Assembly: GCF_009932475.1 (NCBI RefSeq)
Contig: NZ_BJOV01000005.1
Span: 2,170,001 to 2,234,000 of the forward strand
Reading direction: 5' to 3'
Source: Gordonia spumicola
GTDB taxonomy: Bacteria; Actinomycetota; Actinomycetes; Mycobacteriales; Mycobacteriaceae
DNA length: 64,000 bases
Below the pieces are notes generated by a model. The model was not told the DNA's origin. It searched no databases and saw nothing but the letters and a program-made list of their open reading frames with translations. A program made the position numbers and the translations under genes. This document shows, one piece after another, positions 18,432-26,620 of the stretch. The number at the start of each line of letters is the position of its first letter. The first letter of the stretch is position 1.

Positions 18432-19373
18432 GTGACACGAGCCCTGGAGCTCCGAGACCGCTGGAGCGCGGACTCCGCGGAGGCTTCCTATCGGCTCCTT
18501 CTCCAGGGGACGGCCGCATCTCCGTTCGGGACGATCGACGGCCGAACAGATCTGCGTGGACTTTCGGTGGGCTTGGCACTGCGTCTCGACCCGCCTCGGC
18601 GTCCCCTCATCCGTCGGGCATTGGGCGGGCGGCCGACAGTCCGCGACGTCGACCTGTCGTTCGCCGAACTGGACCAATGGCGGATCTTCGACGTCGACTT
18701 CGAGAACTGTCGCTTCGACAGTGCCGTGCTCACCTCAATCCGAGTGTTCTCGGCGAGTTTCACGGACTGTTCGTTCACGTCCGCGAATCTGGGTGGAGCG
18801 TCGCTCGGGTCGCGTTCAACCAGTGGCGGCCGTCGCAGCCGGTTCGACCGATGCGACTTCAGCGGCTCGGACATACGATCTGCAAGCACTACACCGGGAT
18901 TCTTCACGCACTGTGATTTCACCGGTACGCGATGGCAGCACACCCGGTTCCTGGAGACCGTTCTGGAGTTCTGTGATTTCCGCTCGGCAGTCGTGGACGG
19001 GTCGTTCTTCGACGGACGCCGATTTCACCAGAATGCACCCGTCGGCCTCGGGTCGAACACTCTCCGCGGATGCGACTTCTCGAGCACGCAGTTGATGGAT
19101 ACGACGTTCTCGGCAATCGACTTTCGGCACTGCATTCCGCCCGCAGGCGACAGCATCCACCTGATCGCCGACTATCCCCGCGCCGTCGACGATGCGCTGA
19201 CGTATCTTGCCCTCTGTGAAGGCCCGGATGCGGACATGGCGACGATGATTCTCGGTGAGGAAGCACGCTCGTCGCGATTCTTGCCTGCCGGTGCCGTCGG
19301 GCTCCTGCAACTCGAACACTATCCGGGTGCCGTCGACATCGTCACCAGGGCGTTCAGGCTGAACGACCGATAG
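18432..19373 (+). CDS. Pentapeptide-repeat-like protein
   Basis: 313 aa from the GTG at 18432, preceded by GAGGAAG at 18416-18422. The open frame extends upstream but overlaps the lipoprotein gene. Residues about 75-230 carry imperfect repeats of the A(D/N)LXX type, with phenylalanine and cysteine recurring: FDVDFENCRFDSAVLTSI, FTDCSFTSANLGGASLG, RFDRCDFSGSD, FFTHCDFTGTRW, FCDFRSAVVDGSFFDG, LRGCDFSSTQLMDTTF. This implies a right-handed quadrilateral beta-helix. Such proteins are often DNA mimics or scaffolds. The C-terminal 80 residues are non-repetitive. Function unknown. Confidence 0.7.
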   Translation: MTRALELRDRWSADSAEASYRLLLQGTAASPFGTIDGRTDLRGLSVGLALRLDPPRRPLIRRALGGRPTVRDVDLSFAELDQWRIFDVDFENCRFDSAVLTSIRVFSASFTDCSFTSANLGGASLGSRSTSGGRRSRFDRCDFSGSDIRSASTTPGFFTHCDFTGTRWQHTRFLETVLEFCDFRSAVVDGSFFDGRRFHQNAPVGLGSNTLRGCDFSSTQLMDTTFSAIDFRHCIPPAGDSIHLIADYPRAVDDALTYLALCEGPDADMATMILGEEARSSRFLPAGAVGLLQLEHYPGAVDIVTRAFRLNDR

Positions 19374-19444
19374 GACCGATACGCTCACTCATTGCCCGGC
19401 AGTAAGCCGACGCCCGCAGGCCGCCGCTCGGCAAGCTCGGATTC

Positions 19445-20239
19445 CTACCCGACCCCCTCCATTCCACGTGAGGTCACGTCGTGCGGCGCGATCCGCACCG
19501 ACACGTGAGCCGCCGACCCGTCGCGCACCGACAGCGCCGCGGCACCGGTCACGCCGACCGTCGCCACGGTGAACGTCACGGCCTGCGCCGTCGTGACCCC
19601 CGCGGCCGCAGGCCACATCGTCAGCACCCAGCCGATCAGCGCCATCCCCGCGGTCGCCGCCCACGCGATGCGGGCCCTGACCGCCCTCGGGTGCACGGTC
19701 CCCCAGATCGGGACGCCGAGCACGGTGCGGAAGAACCCGATGCCGCACGCCACCATGTACAACATCATGGCGAGGTGGACGACGAGCGATGAGCCGAGCA
19801 GCATCATCGCGGGCGACACCATGAAGGCCATCGACAGCACGTACTCGGCGGCCACCCAGGTGGGGCGATTGTGCAGGTGCATCCGACGCAGGCGTATCGC
19901 GAGCCGCGCGACTCGCCTCCGGTCGTCGGCGGCGCAGCCGCGGAGCACCATCCGGAGCGGACGGGCGAGCACCAGGAACACCGGCGCGACGACCATCGAC
20001 GCCACGTGCCCCAGGAGCGGCTGCGAGCCGTCGGCCATGATCAGGCACGATGACGCGACGCTTGCGGCGCCGAGTGCGAACCAGCCGATCCGACGTGCGG
20101 GCCAGCGGTCGCCCAACTGCGTCGCGACCACCGCGTAGCCGATCACCGCGATCGCCAGGACCGCGCACAGCGCGAGCACCGGGAGTGGCAGATGAGTGCC
20201 GCCGGTGATCGCGCAGCAGTCGTACCCGTGGTGATGCAC
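19445..20239 (-). CDS. CtaG-like multi-pass membrane protein
   Basis: 264 aa, about seven hydrophobic segments. The stretch LLGHVASMVVAPVFLVLARP followed by basic residues resembles the conserved core of the caa3-type oxidase assembly factor CtaG family (HM/HV near the start of a helix, then APxxVLxRP). Start is GTG at 20239, giving an N-terminus with His3-5 and two Cys (MHHHGYDCCAITGG), which could bind copper. A longer frame on the same strand starting at 20249 lacks membrane-like composition and is rejected. Confidence 0.6.
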   Translation of the reverse strand: MHHHGYDCCAITGGTHLPLPVLALCAVLAIAVIGYAVVATQLGDRWPARRIGWFALGAASVASSCLIMADGSQPLLGHVASMVVAPVFLVLARPLRMVLRGCAADDRRRVARLAIRLRRMHLHNRPTWVAAEYVLSMAFMVSPAMMLLGSSLVVHLAMMLYMVACGIGFFRTVLGVPIWGTVHPRAVRARIAWAATAGMALIGWVLTMWPAAAGVTTAQAVTFTVATVGVTGAAALSVRDGSAAHVSVRIAPHDVTSRGMEGVG

Positions 20240-20277
20240 TCATCAACAAGTACAGCCTTGTGACCGGTCACGCACAA

Positions 20278-21729
20278 TTATCCAGCGTGCTCGTCCACGT
20301 CGCGGGAATCGGTGAGCGTGAGGGCGCCCCATCCGGCGATCGCTCCGACCACGACGGCCAGGACCGCGTAGGCGACGCGCTCACCGTCGAAGAACGACTC
20401 GACGAGGTCGTGGCTCCATGCGCCGACGGGCAGATTCGATGTGACCAGGGCGGCGATGAGGGTGCCGATGACCGCGGTGCCGACGCTGGTGCCGACCTCT
20501 TGGGCGGTGTCGTTGAGCGCGGCGCCGATGGACGTCCGGTTCTCAGGCATCGCGTTCACCAGGGCCACTGCGCAGATGGTCATGACCGTACGCAGGCCGA
20601 TCGTCATGAGCACCATGCTGATCGCTATGACGAGGTAGCCGTGGTGGACTCCCCAGGCCATGCCCGCGAGCGACGCGGTGAGGAAGCCCGCACCGATCAG
20701 ACAGGCGATCCGGTGACCGAACCGCGAGCCGAGGTATTCCGAGAGCGGGGTCGCGGCGATCATCGTGACGATCATCGGGAGATTCGCCAGGCCGGCCCGG
20801 ACCGGACTCCAGCCGTACGCGTACTGGAAGTGCAGGATGAGGCCGAACATGACGCCTGCCATCGCAATGGACGTGCCGACCTGGGCTATCGCCGCGCCGC
20901 GGACGGTGCCGCGGGCGAACAGACTCAGGTCGAGCATCGGCTGGTCGGTGCGTCGTTCATGTCGGACGAACACGGCGACCGCGGCCGCCGCGCCGATCGC
21001 GCAGCCCCACGTCCACGGCGACGTCCAGCCGTGTTCGACACCCGCGGTGAGCGTGTAGCAGCCGAGTCCGATCGCCAGGATGCTGAGCGCCGCGCCGGGC
21101 AGGTCGAGCCGGTCGGTGGTGAGATCCTCCGGGCGGTCGGCGGGCACACCGAGGCGGACGCCGATCCACGCGATCACCGCGATCGGCGCGTTGACGAGCA
21201 GCAGCCATTCCCAGCCGACGTGCGCGAGGGCGGTTCCACCGAGCAACGGGCCCAGGATGAACCCGCTCATGCCGACGATGATCATCAGGGTCATCGACCG
21301 CATGCGCAACGCCTCATCGTCGAACAGCCGGAAGACGAGGGAGTTGGTGATCGGAGCCATCGCCGCCGCGGCGAGGCCGAGAAGTGCACGCAGGACGATG
21401 AGTTCGCCGGTGGACGTGACTGCGAGGACGCCGAGGCTGATGAGGCCGAACGCGGCGAGGCCGACGAGGAGGACCCGCCGACGACCGATCCGGTCGGCCA
21501 TCGATCCCGCGGTCAGCAGCAGGCCGCCGAAGGTCAGCGAGTACGCGCCGGTGACCCACTGGAGGGCCGTGGTGCCACTGCCGAGGTCGCGGCCGATGGT
21601 GGGCAGCGCGATGGTGAGCAGGGTGTTGTCGACCATCTCGACGAAGAACGCGAGGCAGAGCGCGAACAACGGGATCCAGGCGGCTCGCAATGAGGTGTAC
21701 GTGCGCGGAGAGTGCGTTGCGGTGGTCAT
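20278..21729 (-). CDS. DHA2-family multidrug efflux MFS transporter
   Basis: 483 aa, about 14 membrane helices, as in EmrB/QacA. Motif A appears as GSMADRIGRRRVLL after helix 2, and the first helix carries VEMVDNTLLTIALP, the DHA2 N-terminal signature. The open frame starts at 21840, but the ATG at 21729 has GGAGCG eight bases upstream and avoids running through the operators. It is divergent from the TetR gene at 21806 and is probably its target. The substrate is unknown. Confidence 0.9.
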   Translation of the reverse strand: MTTATHSPRTYTSLRAAWIPLFALCLAFFVEMVDNTLLTIALPTIGRDLGSGTTALQWVTGAYSLTFGGLLLTAGSMADRIGRRRVLLVGLAAFGLISLGVLAVTSTGELIVLRALLGLAAAAMAPITNSLVFRLFDDEALRMRSMTLMIIVGMSGFILGPLLGGTALAHVGWEWLLLVNAPIAVIAWIGVRLGVPADRPEDLTTDRLDLPGAALSILAIGLGCYTLTAGVEHGWTSPWTWGCAIGAAAAVAVFVRHERRTDQPMLDLSLFARGTVRGAAIAQVGTSIAMAGVMFGLILHFQYAYGWSPVRAGLANLPMIVTMIAATPLSEYLGSRFGHRIACLIGAGFLTASLAGMAWGVHHGYLVIAISMVLMTIGLRTVMTICAVALVNAMPENRTSIGAALNDTAQEVGTSVGTAVIGTLIAALVTSNLPVGAWSHDLVESFFDGERVAYAVLAVVVGAIAGWGALTLTDSRDVDEHAG

Positions 21730-21746
21730 CGGGACGCTCCTTTCGT

Positions 21747-21804
21747 TATCGAACGGCGTTCGGTTATCGAACGATGTTCTATACGATAGAACGGCGTTCG
21801 ATAC
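21747..21804. promoter_or_regulatory. Three operators between efflux pump and TetR gene
   Basis: Three related dyads follow one another: TATCGAACGGCGTTCGGTTA (21747-21766), TATCGAACGATGTTCTATA (21765-21783) and GATAGAACGGCGTTCGATAC (21785-21804). The shared core is GAAC, 3 nt, GTTC with AT-rich flanks. The last site ends 1 bp before the TetR start codon, so binding should block both divergent promoters. This is the usual autoregulated TetR/efflux layout. The core spacing of 3 separates it from the SOS box, which has 4. Confidence 0.85.
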
Positions 21805-21805
21805 G

Positions 21806-22522
21806 ATGCAAGAGATGACTGCCACAGACCGCACCGACACGAAGCCGACCGGGCGACGACGCGCGTCTCACTCGATGGAGACCGTGATCGGCCAGGCCGT
21901 CGCGATCCTCGACGAATCAGGCGAGGCCGCGCTGACGTTCCGTTCCCTCGCCGCCCGCCTCGGCGGCGGCGTCGCCAGCATCTACTGGTACGTCCAGAAC
22001 AAGGACGAACTGCTCGACCGCGCCACCGACCACGTCCTGGGCGACGTCCTCGCCGTCACCGACGAGTTCGTCGACTCCGACGATCCGATCGCCGACGTGC
22101 GACGGGTGGGCGTCGCACTGTTCGACACCGTCGCGGACCGCCCGTGGCTCGGCGGATATCTGATGCGCGACACCGGCGTCCAACCGAACGGGCTGCGCCT
22201 GTACGAGACGATCGGCCGACACGTGATGCGGCTCGGACTCCCGCCGCGAGAGACCTTCCACGCGGTCTCCGCGATTCTGGGGTTTGTCATCGGCACCGCG
22301 ACCGACCTCGGCCAACAGCCGCCGAAGGAGGTCCTCGACGGCACCATGTCGGGCGAGGCCTACCTCAAACGGTTCGCCGACCAGTGGCGCGCACTCGACC
22401 CGGCCGAGTACCCCTATGTGCACTACATCGTCGACGAATTCGACGGCCACGACGACCGCGACCAGTTCGCCGCCGGGCTCGACCTGCTGCTCGCCGGGCT
22501 GCGGCTCGAGTCGCAGCGCTGA
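21806..22522 (+). CDS. TetR-family repressor of the adjacent efflux pump
   Basis: 238 aa from the ATG at 21806; Met4 at 21815 is the alternative. The N-terminal helix-turn-helix is ALTFRSLAARLGGGVASIYW at about residues 43-62, with the WYVQNKDELL continuation typical of TetR. The C-terminal part resembles TetR_C-type ligand domains (RPWLGGYLMR, LDLLLAGLR). The start lies at the edge of the third operator, with no ribosome binding site visible, so the mRNA may be leaderless. It ends 2 bp from the convergent membrane protein gene. Confidence 0.88.
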   Translation: MQEMTATDRTDTKPTGRRRASHSMETVIGQAVAILDESGEAALTFRSLAARLGGGVASIYWYVQNKDELLDRATDHVLGDVLAVTDEFVDSDDPIADVRRVGVALFDTVADRPWLGGYLMRDTGVQPNGLRLYETIGRHVMRLGLPPRETFHAVSAILGFVIGTATDLGQQPPKEVLDGTMSGEAYLKRFADQWRALDPAEYPYVHYIVDEFDGHDDRDQFAAGLDLLLAGLRLESQR

Positions 22523-22523
22523 A

Positions 22524-23177
22524 TCAGGCGGGACCGAATTGGGCCGCCATCCATATCGTCACGCAGAGCAGAAGCACCTGAACGGCGAGGAAGCAGATCG
22601 AGACCGGCAGGCTTCGTCGGCCACGAGCGATGGTCCATCCGATGCACGCGGCAGTGACGATGATGAGCAGACCGCCGCCGATGACGCTGGTCATCGCGGC
22701 CCTGTCCGGCCAGCCCGGGTCGCCGCAGTCGGCGTAGCCGTCGCCGGGGCGGACACTGCAATAGGTGTCGTCGAGTTTCGACAACTGCGTGAGACCGTAG
22801 CCGAGGAACACGAGCAGACCCTGCACGTAGAGGAACACCATCGCCAACGGGCGGTCGCTCGACGAGACGGTGGTCGTCGCAGGAGCACAGAGCACGTCCA
22901 GCCGGTTTCCGAGTTCGGTGTATTCGGGAAGCCACCCGCTGCTCGCCGCGATCTCGCACAACGGCCCCGTCGGCAGAAACCAGGACCTCACTTCGGCCAC
23001 AGACGATCGGTCTCCCGCCCGCAGTGCCGCGGCCCGCTCGTCGAGGATTCCGACGAGCTCGTCGCGGGTGTCGAAGGTCGACTGCCATGACAGGTCGTGC
23101 GATCGGTGTCGAACGATGTCGGCGGTCTCCTCGACGACGTTCGCGACGGCCCTCAGATCGGTCACGCTACGAGCCAC
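22524..23177 (-). CDS. Three-helix membrane protein of unknown function
   Basis: 217 aa. The first 105 residues are soluble with charged and acidic character and two Cys residues. They are followed by hydrophobic segments at about 109-128 (LAMVFLYVQGLLVFLGYGL), 160-182 and 192-214. Between helices 1 and 2 is a short loop with two cysteines (TYCSVRPGDGYADCGDPGW). It overlaps the upstream 23167-23487 gene by 11 bp, so the two are co-translated. I do not recognise a family. Confidence 0.7.
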   Translation of the reverse strand: MARSVTDLRAVANVVEETADIVRHRSHDLSWQSTFDTRDELVGILDERAAALRAGDRSSVAEVRSWFLPTGPLCEIAASSGWLPEYTELGNRLDVLCAPATTTVSSSDRPLAMVFLYVQGLLVFLGYGLTQLSKLDDTYCSVRPGDGYADCGDPGWPDRAAMTSVIGGGLLIIVTAACIGWTIARGRRSLPVSICFLAVQVLLLCVTIWMAAQFGPA

Positions 23178-23487
23178 CCGCCAAGCCGATCAACCCGAGC
23201 GCCACGAGACCGACCGCGACGGTCGAGACAACGACTCGGGTCCGACGCCGACGCGCACGGACGAACGTCACTCCCCAGATCGCGGCGAGAATCAGCAGAG
23301 CCACGGTCCACATCAACCATTCAACCGTCAGCGCGAACGAATTGCTGGCATCAAGGGATCCGCCCGGCGTTCGCTTCGCGCTCCACCTCATCAGGACGAC
23401 GCCTCCGGTCGACGCGCCGATCACTGTGGATCCACCGACCGCCACCGCAGTCGAGACTCTGCCTGCGAGGTCGCGTGCGGGTTCCAT
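23167..23487 (-). CDS. Small three-helix membrane protein
   Basis: 106 aa with hydrophobic stretches near residues 13-33, 53-76 and 84-103, and Arg-rich cytoplasmic connections (FVRARRRRTR). Coupled to the 22524-23177 gene by an 11-bp overlap, which argues that both are real and may form one complex. No family recognised. Confidence 0.6.
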   Translation of the reverse strand: MEPARDLAGRVSTAVAVGGSTVIGASTGGVVLMRWSAKRTPGGSLDASNSFALTVEWLMWTVALLILAAIWGVTFVRARRRRTRVVVSTVAVGLVALGLIGLAGGS

Positions 23488-23653
23488 GGCGGTCGAGTCT
23501 ATGTCTTCCCCTCCCCGCCGGTCCCCCTGGGGAAGCTGTTCGAACGACGCGTCACCGGTCGCGCGCCTTCGTCACGATGGCGGCGTGATCCGCCGGCGAC
23601 CTCGGGCGAAGTGTACGGTCGAGTCTCCGCCACTCGTTGAACGGACGAATCTC

Positions 23654-24181
23654 ATGTCGATGCGTCAGTCGAATCTTGTCGTTCGATCCGGCTTCCGCCC
23701 CGCCGGAGTAGTCCTGGTCGTTCTCAACCTGTGCACGGCGGCGGTCATTCTCTGGGGTGGTTGGATGGGAGCCGAGCAGGGCGGCCATCCGTGGATGGCC
23801 GTCGGCGTCATCGGCTTGGGCGGACTTCTTGTGCTGATGTCGGCAATCGTCTGTGCTCGCGCCTTCGCCCACACGGTCGTCGCGGTGGTGACCGCGCGGT
23901 CGGTCCTCCTGAGCGGCGTCGCCGACCCCGCGCTGCGGGAGTGGGAGTGGAAGGACATCGCGGGAATCGACGCCGTCGAACAATCCATGCGCGGCTTGAC
24001 CGTCGCGACGGTCTTCCGCCTCCAGTTGCATCCGAGCGAGCGCGCTCAGGAGCTGGCGAACGGGGCACCGGCCGGCTTTGGACCGTCGTTTCGCGTCTCG
24101 TTGTTCCACCGTCCGAAGCCGCGGACAATCAGCGATTTCATGCGTTCGGTCGCACCGGAACAGTGTCGCGCCCTGAAATGA
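23654..24181 (+). CDS. Two-helix membrane protein with PH-like domain
   Basis: 175 aa from the ATG at 23654; the frame is open far upstream, but only this part has protein-like composition. Two hydrophobic segments (about 16-37 and 46-67) are followed by a soluble region of about 100 residues. That region has AHTVVAVVTARSVLLSGVAD, EWEWKDIAGID and VFRLQLHP, resembling the bacterial PH-like beta-sandwich found in small actinobacterial membrane proteins. The assignment rests on pattern only. Function unknown. Confidence 0.6.
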   Translation: MSMRQSNLVVRSGFRPAGVVLVVLNLCTAAVILWGGWMGAEQGGHPWMAVGVIGLGGLLVLMSAIVCARAFAHTVVAVVTARSVLLSGVADPALREWEWKDIAGIDAVEQSMRGLTVATVFRLQLHPSERAQELANGAPAGFGPSFRVSLFHRPKPRTISDFMRSVAPEQCRALK

Positions 24182-24208
24182 CCTGAGCGGCGCGGCTACC
24201 GTCGAACA

Positions 24209-24547
24209 ATGCCGCCTCGCCCTCGCGCCGCCAGATACGCTCGCCGCCGCAAGCTGCGGATGGCGCAGCAGGATCACGACCTCACCGCGGACCAGTGGGC
24301 GTCGCTGCAGGACGAATGGGGCGGCTGCGCCTACTGCGGCGCGGCGGGGCCCGGGCTGCAGAAGGACTGCATGCTGCCGATCTCGCGCGGCGGCCGCTAC
24401 ACGCTCGACAACGTCGTCCCGAGCTGCCGATCGTGCAACTCCAGCAAGTGCAACGCCGAGCTGACCTCGTGGATGCGCCGAAAGAAGCTCGACGAACGGC
24501 TCTTCCTCGAACGGCACTACCTCATCCGCCGACGCCTGGCCGAGTAG
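24209..24547 (+). CDS. Small HNH endonuclease
   Basis: 112 aa. The zinc-binding pairs CAYCGA (about 44-47) and CRSCNSSK (about 74-77) frame the ββα-metal core with DCMLPISRGGRYTLDNVVPS, where Asp replaces the usual first His of the DH pair, and Asn within LDNVVPSC is conserved. The basic N-terminus may bind DNA. This compact form occurs widely in actinobacteria and phages. It could act in DNA repair, restriction or be a phage leftover. It stands alone, 28 bp after the PH-like gene. Confidence 0.8.
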   Translation: MPPRPRAARYARRRKLRMAQQDHDLTADQWASLQDEWGGCAYCGAAGPGLQKDCMLPISRGGRYTLDNVVPSCRSCNSSKCNAELTSWMRRKKLDERLFLERHYLIRRRLAE

Positions 24548-24555
24548 AGCTTCTC

Positions 24556-24627
24556 GACTGCGCTCGAAGAACCGACGGGGACTGCGCTCGAAGAACCGAC
24601 AGGGACTGCGCTCGAAGAACCGAGGAG
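24556..24627 (+). repeat. Three tandem copies of a 24-bp unit
   Basis: The unit GACTGCGCTCGAAGAACCGA plus CGGG occurs at 24556-24579, 24580-24603 and 24604-24627, with one or two changes per copy. A shorter echo (CGGAGAACCGACGGGG) ends at 24648. The unit contains a weak TCGA...TCGA dyad. It fills the gap between the HNH gene and the terminator at 24656. I see no coding frame that would use it. Confidence 0.9.
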
Positions 24628-24655
24628 ACGACCGGAGAACCGACGGGGAGACAGC

Positions 24656-24690
24656 ACGACGCCCGCACCGGAATCCGGTGCGGGCGTCGT
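24656..24690. terminator. Bidirectional terminator, 35-bp perfect palindrome
   Basis: ACGACGCCCGCACCGGA at 24656-24672 and its reverse complement at 24674-24690 meet around a single base. The RNA would form a very stable GC-rich hairpin with a 3-5 nt loop. It sits between convergent genes (HNH nuclease and 3-hydroxybutyryl-CoA dehydrogenase). U-tracts are lacking, as is common in high-GC actinobacteria. Confidence 0.85.
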
Positions 24691-24704
24691 GGCGAGTCGG
24701 GGCT

Positions 24705-25562
24705 CTACGCGCTGTAGTCGTAGAAGCCGCGGCCGGTCTTGCGGCCGAGGCGTCCGGCGTCGACCATGCGGCGCAGCAGGGCGGGCGGCGCGAAATGCGG
24801 CTCGGCGAACTCGGCGTACAGCGATTCGGCCGCGGCGAGGCAGATGTCGAGACCGACGGTGTCGCAGAGGGTGAGGGGTCCCATCGGGTAGCCGCAGCCG
24901 CCCTTCATCGCGGCGTCGATGTCCTCGGCGCTGGCGTACCCGGAGTCGAACATGCGAATGGCCTGACAGAGGTACGGGATGAGCAGGGCGTTCACGATGA
25001 AGCCCGAGCGGTCACCCGCCTGCACGGTGGTCTTGCCGAGGACGTTCTTGGCGTAGTCGGTGACCGCGGCCGCCGTCTCGGGAGCGGTGGTCAGCGCCGA
25101 GATGATCTCGACGAGCGGCATCACCGGCACCGGGTTGAAGAAGTGGACACCGACCACGCGCTCGGGGTGAGCGGTCGCCGCGGCGATCTTGATGATCGGG
25201 ATCGACGACGTGTTGGTCGCGAGGATCGTCTTCTCGCCGACGACGGCGTCGAGCTTGGCGAAGATGTCGTGCTTGATGGCCTCGACCTCGGGAGCGGCCT
25301 CGATGACGAGCTCGCGGTCGGCGAGGTCTGCGACGTCGAGGGTCACCTTGACGCGCGCGACGGCCGCGTCGGCGTCCTCCTGCGAGATCTTGCCCTTGGC
25401 GACACCGCGACCGATCGACTTCGAGATCCGCGCGGCCGCCGCGTCGGCGAACTCCTGCTTGGTCTCGAGGACGATGACGTCGCTGCCGGCCTTCGCACAC
25501 ACTTCGGCGATGCCCGCACCCATGGTGCCGCCGCCGATCACGCCGATGAGATTCACATTCAC
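24705..25562 (-). CDS. 3-hydroxybutyryl-CoA dehydrogenase
   Basis: 285 aa. Oxidises L-3-hydroxyacyl-CoA to 3-oxoacyl-CoA with NAD, in butanoate metabolism or fatty-acid degradation. The Rossmann motif IGVIGGGTMGAGIAEVCAKAG is at residues 6-26. TNTSSIPI and the catalytic block HFFNPVPVMPLVEI (His near 141) are present, followed by DRSGFIVNALLIPYL and GRKTGRGFYDYS at the C-terminus. Length equals the Hbd/FadB2 family. Start is GTG, with GGAG close upstream. Monocistronic. Confidence 0.94.
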   Translation of the reverse strand: MNVNLIGVIGGGTMGAGIAEVCAKAGSDVIVLETKQEFADAAAARISKSIGRGVAKGKISQEDADAAVARVKVTLDVADLADRELVIEAAPEVEAIKHDIFAKLDAVVGEKTILATNTSSIPIIKIAAATAHPERVVGVHFFNPVPVMPLVEIISALTTAPETAAAVTDYAKNVLGKTTVQAGDRSGFIVNALLIPYLCQAIRMFDSGYASAEDIDAAMKGGCGYPMGPLTLCDTVGLDICLAAAESLYAEFAEPHFAPPALLRRMVDAGRLGRKTGRGFYDYSA

Positions 25563-25698
25563 TCCAAACCGTCACTGATCGCCGTCGGCGACCGAGTTGC
25601 TTCCTTCTCGCCTGACAACAGTAGTGCCAGGCGCCGCATCCGATCAGCCCGGACCGCCCGCGGACCACCGCGAATGTCACTGGAGTCACACTTGATAG

Positions 25699-25715
25699 AT
25701 ACCCCCTAGGGGTAT
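25699..25715. promoter_or_regulatory. CsoR-type copper operator
   Basis: The perfect dyad ATACCCCCTAGGGGTAT is the copper-sensing CsoR operator type described in mycobacteria and other Gram-positives (TACCCC/GGGGTA half sites). It lies 52 bp before the start of the His-rich protein gene, at a promoter position. No csoR or copper ATPase gene is in the window, so the regulator would act in trans. The site predicts induction by Cu(I). Confidence 0.85.
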
Positions 25716-25767
25716 AGCTTGAACTCATCGGCGCCCACCCAGGACGCTCCACCGCCAGGAGGAAGAC

Positions 25768-26592
25768 ATGACCGTCGACAACACCCATGCCGGACACTCG
25801 ACCGCACCGAGCGGAGTTCTGATCGCCGACGACGGCCTGCGCCTCGACCTGCCGACGACGATCCTCGACGCGGGGGCTCACACCGTCGACTTCCGGATCG
25901 TCGACGCCGGCGGGTCCCCGATCACCGACTACGTGGAGCGACACGACAAGGAACTGCACCTCATCGCGGTCCGTCGGGATCTCGCAGGCTTTCAGCACGT
26001 GCACCCGACCCGCGACGAACGCGGAGTGTGGCACGCCGACCTCGACCTCACCGCGGGGGTGTGGCGCATCCTCGCCGACTTCGCTCCCGCATCCGGTCGC
26101 GGCCTCACCCTGGGAGCCGACCTGTTCGTAGCGGGCGATTTCACTCCCGAACCGCTTCCGTCGGCCTCGTCGACCGCGACTGTCGACGGCTACACGGTGA
26201 CGCTCGACGGGGCCCTCGTGCCGGACCGGGGGCGGACGCTGACGTTCCGCGTGGAACACGACGGGGCACCCGTCACCGATCTCGAGCCGTATCTCGCCGC
26301 ATACGGGCACCTCGTCGCACTCCGCACCGGCGATCTCGCGTACCTGCACGTGCACCCCGACGGCGCACCCGGCGACGGCGTCACCGCGGCCGGACCCACG
26401 ATCTCGTTCCACGCGACCGCGCCGACGGCGGGCGACTACCGCCTGTTCCTCGACTTCGCGCACGCGGGCGCCGTCCGGACCGCGGAGTTCACACTGCACG
26501 CGACCTCCGTCGGACACCAGGACGTCGGCCACGGCCTCGAACACCCCGGTCACGAACACCACAGTCACGAACACCGCGGCCACCACCACTGA
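25768..26592 (+). CDS. Copper-linked protein with His-rich C-terminus
   Basis: 274 aa. Two similar beta-rich halves (residues about 15-125 and 130-245) each include HLIAVRRDLAGFQHVHP or HLVALRTGDLAYLHVHP, with an HVHP motif; this is an internal duplication. The final 25 residues contain eleven histidines, a likely metal sink. There is no signal peptide, so it is probably cytoplasmic. AGGAGGAAG precedes the ATG. The CsoR box upstream and MFS gene downstream suggest a role in copper handling. The family is found in actinobacteria without known function. Confidence 0.75.
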   Translation: MTVDNTHAGHSTAPSGVLIADDGLRLDLPTTILDAGAHTVDFRIVDAGGSPITDYVERHDKELHLIAVRRDLAGFQHVHPTRDERGVWHADLDLTAGVWRILADFAPASGRGLTLGADLFVAGDFTPEPLPSASSTATVDGYTVTLDGALVPDRGRTLTFRVEHDGAPVTDLEPYLAAYGHLVALRTGDLAYLHVHPDGAPGDGVTAAGPTISFHATAPTAGDYRLFLDFAHAGAVRTAEFTLHATSVGHQDVGHGLEHPGHEHHSHEHRGHHH

Positions 26593-26620
26593 CCCACGAC
26601 CCGACGCTAGAAGGCACACC

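Noticed and set aside
19389-20249. Overlapping 286-codon frame on the minus strand
   Set aside because: It is Arg/Gly-rich without hydrophobic segments; the overlapping 19445-20239 frame has clear membrane helices.
21747-21804. SOS boxes at the TetR/efflux promoter
   Set aside because: The GAAC and GTTC halves are 3 nt apart, not 4, and the triple arrangement next to a TetR gene explains them better.
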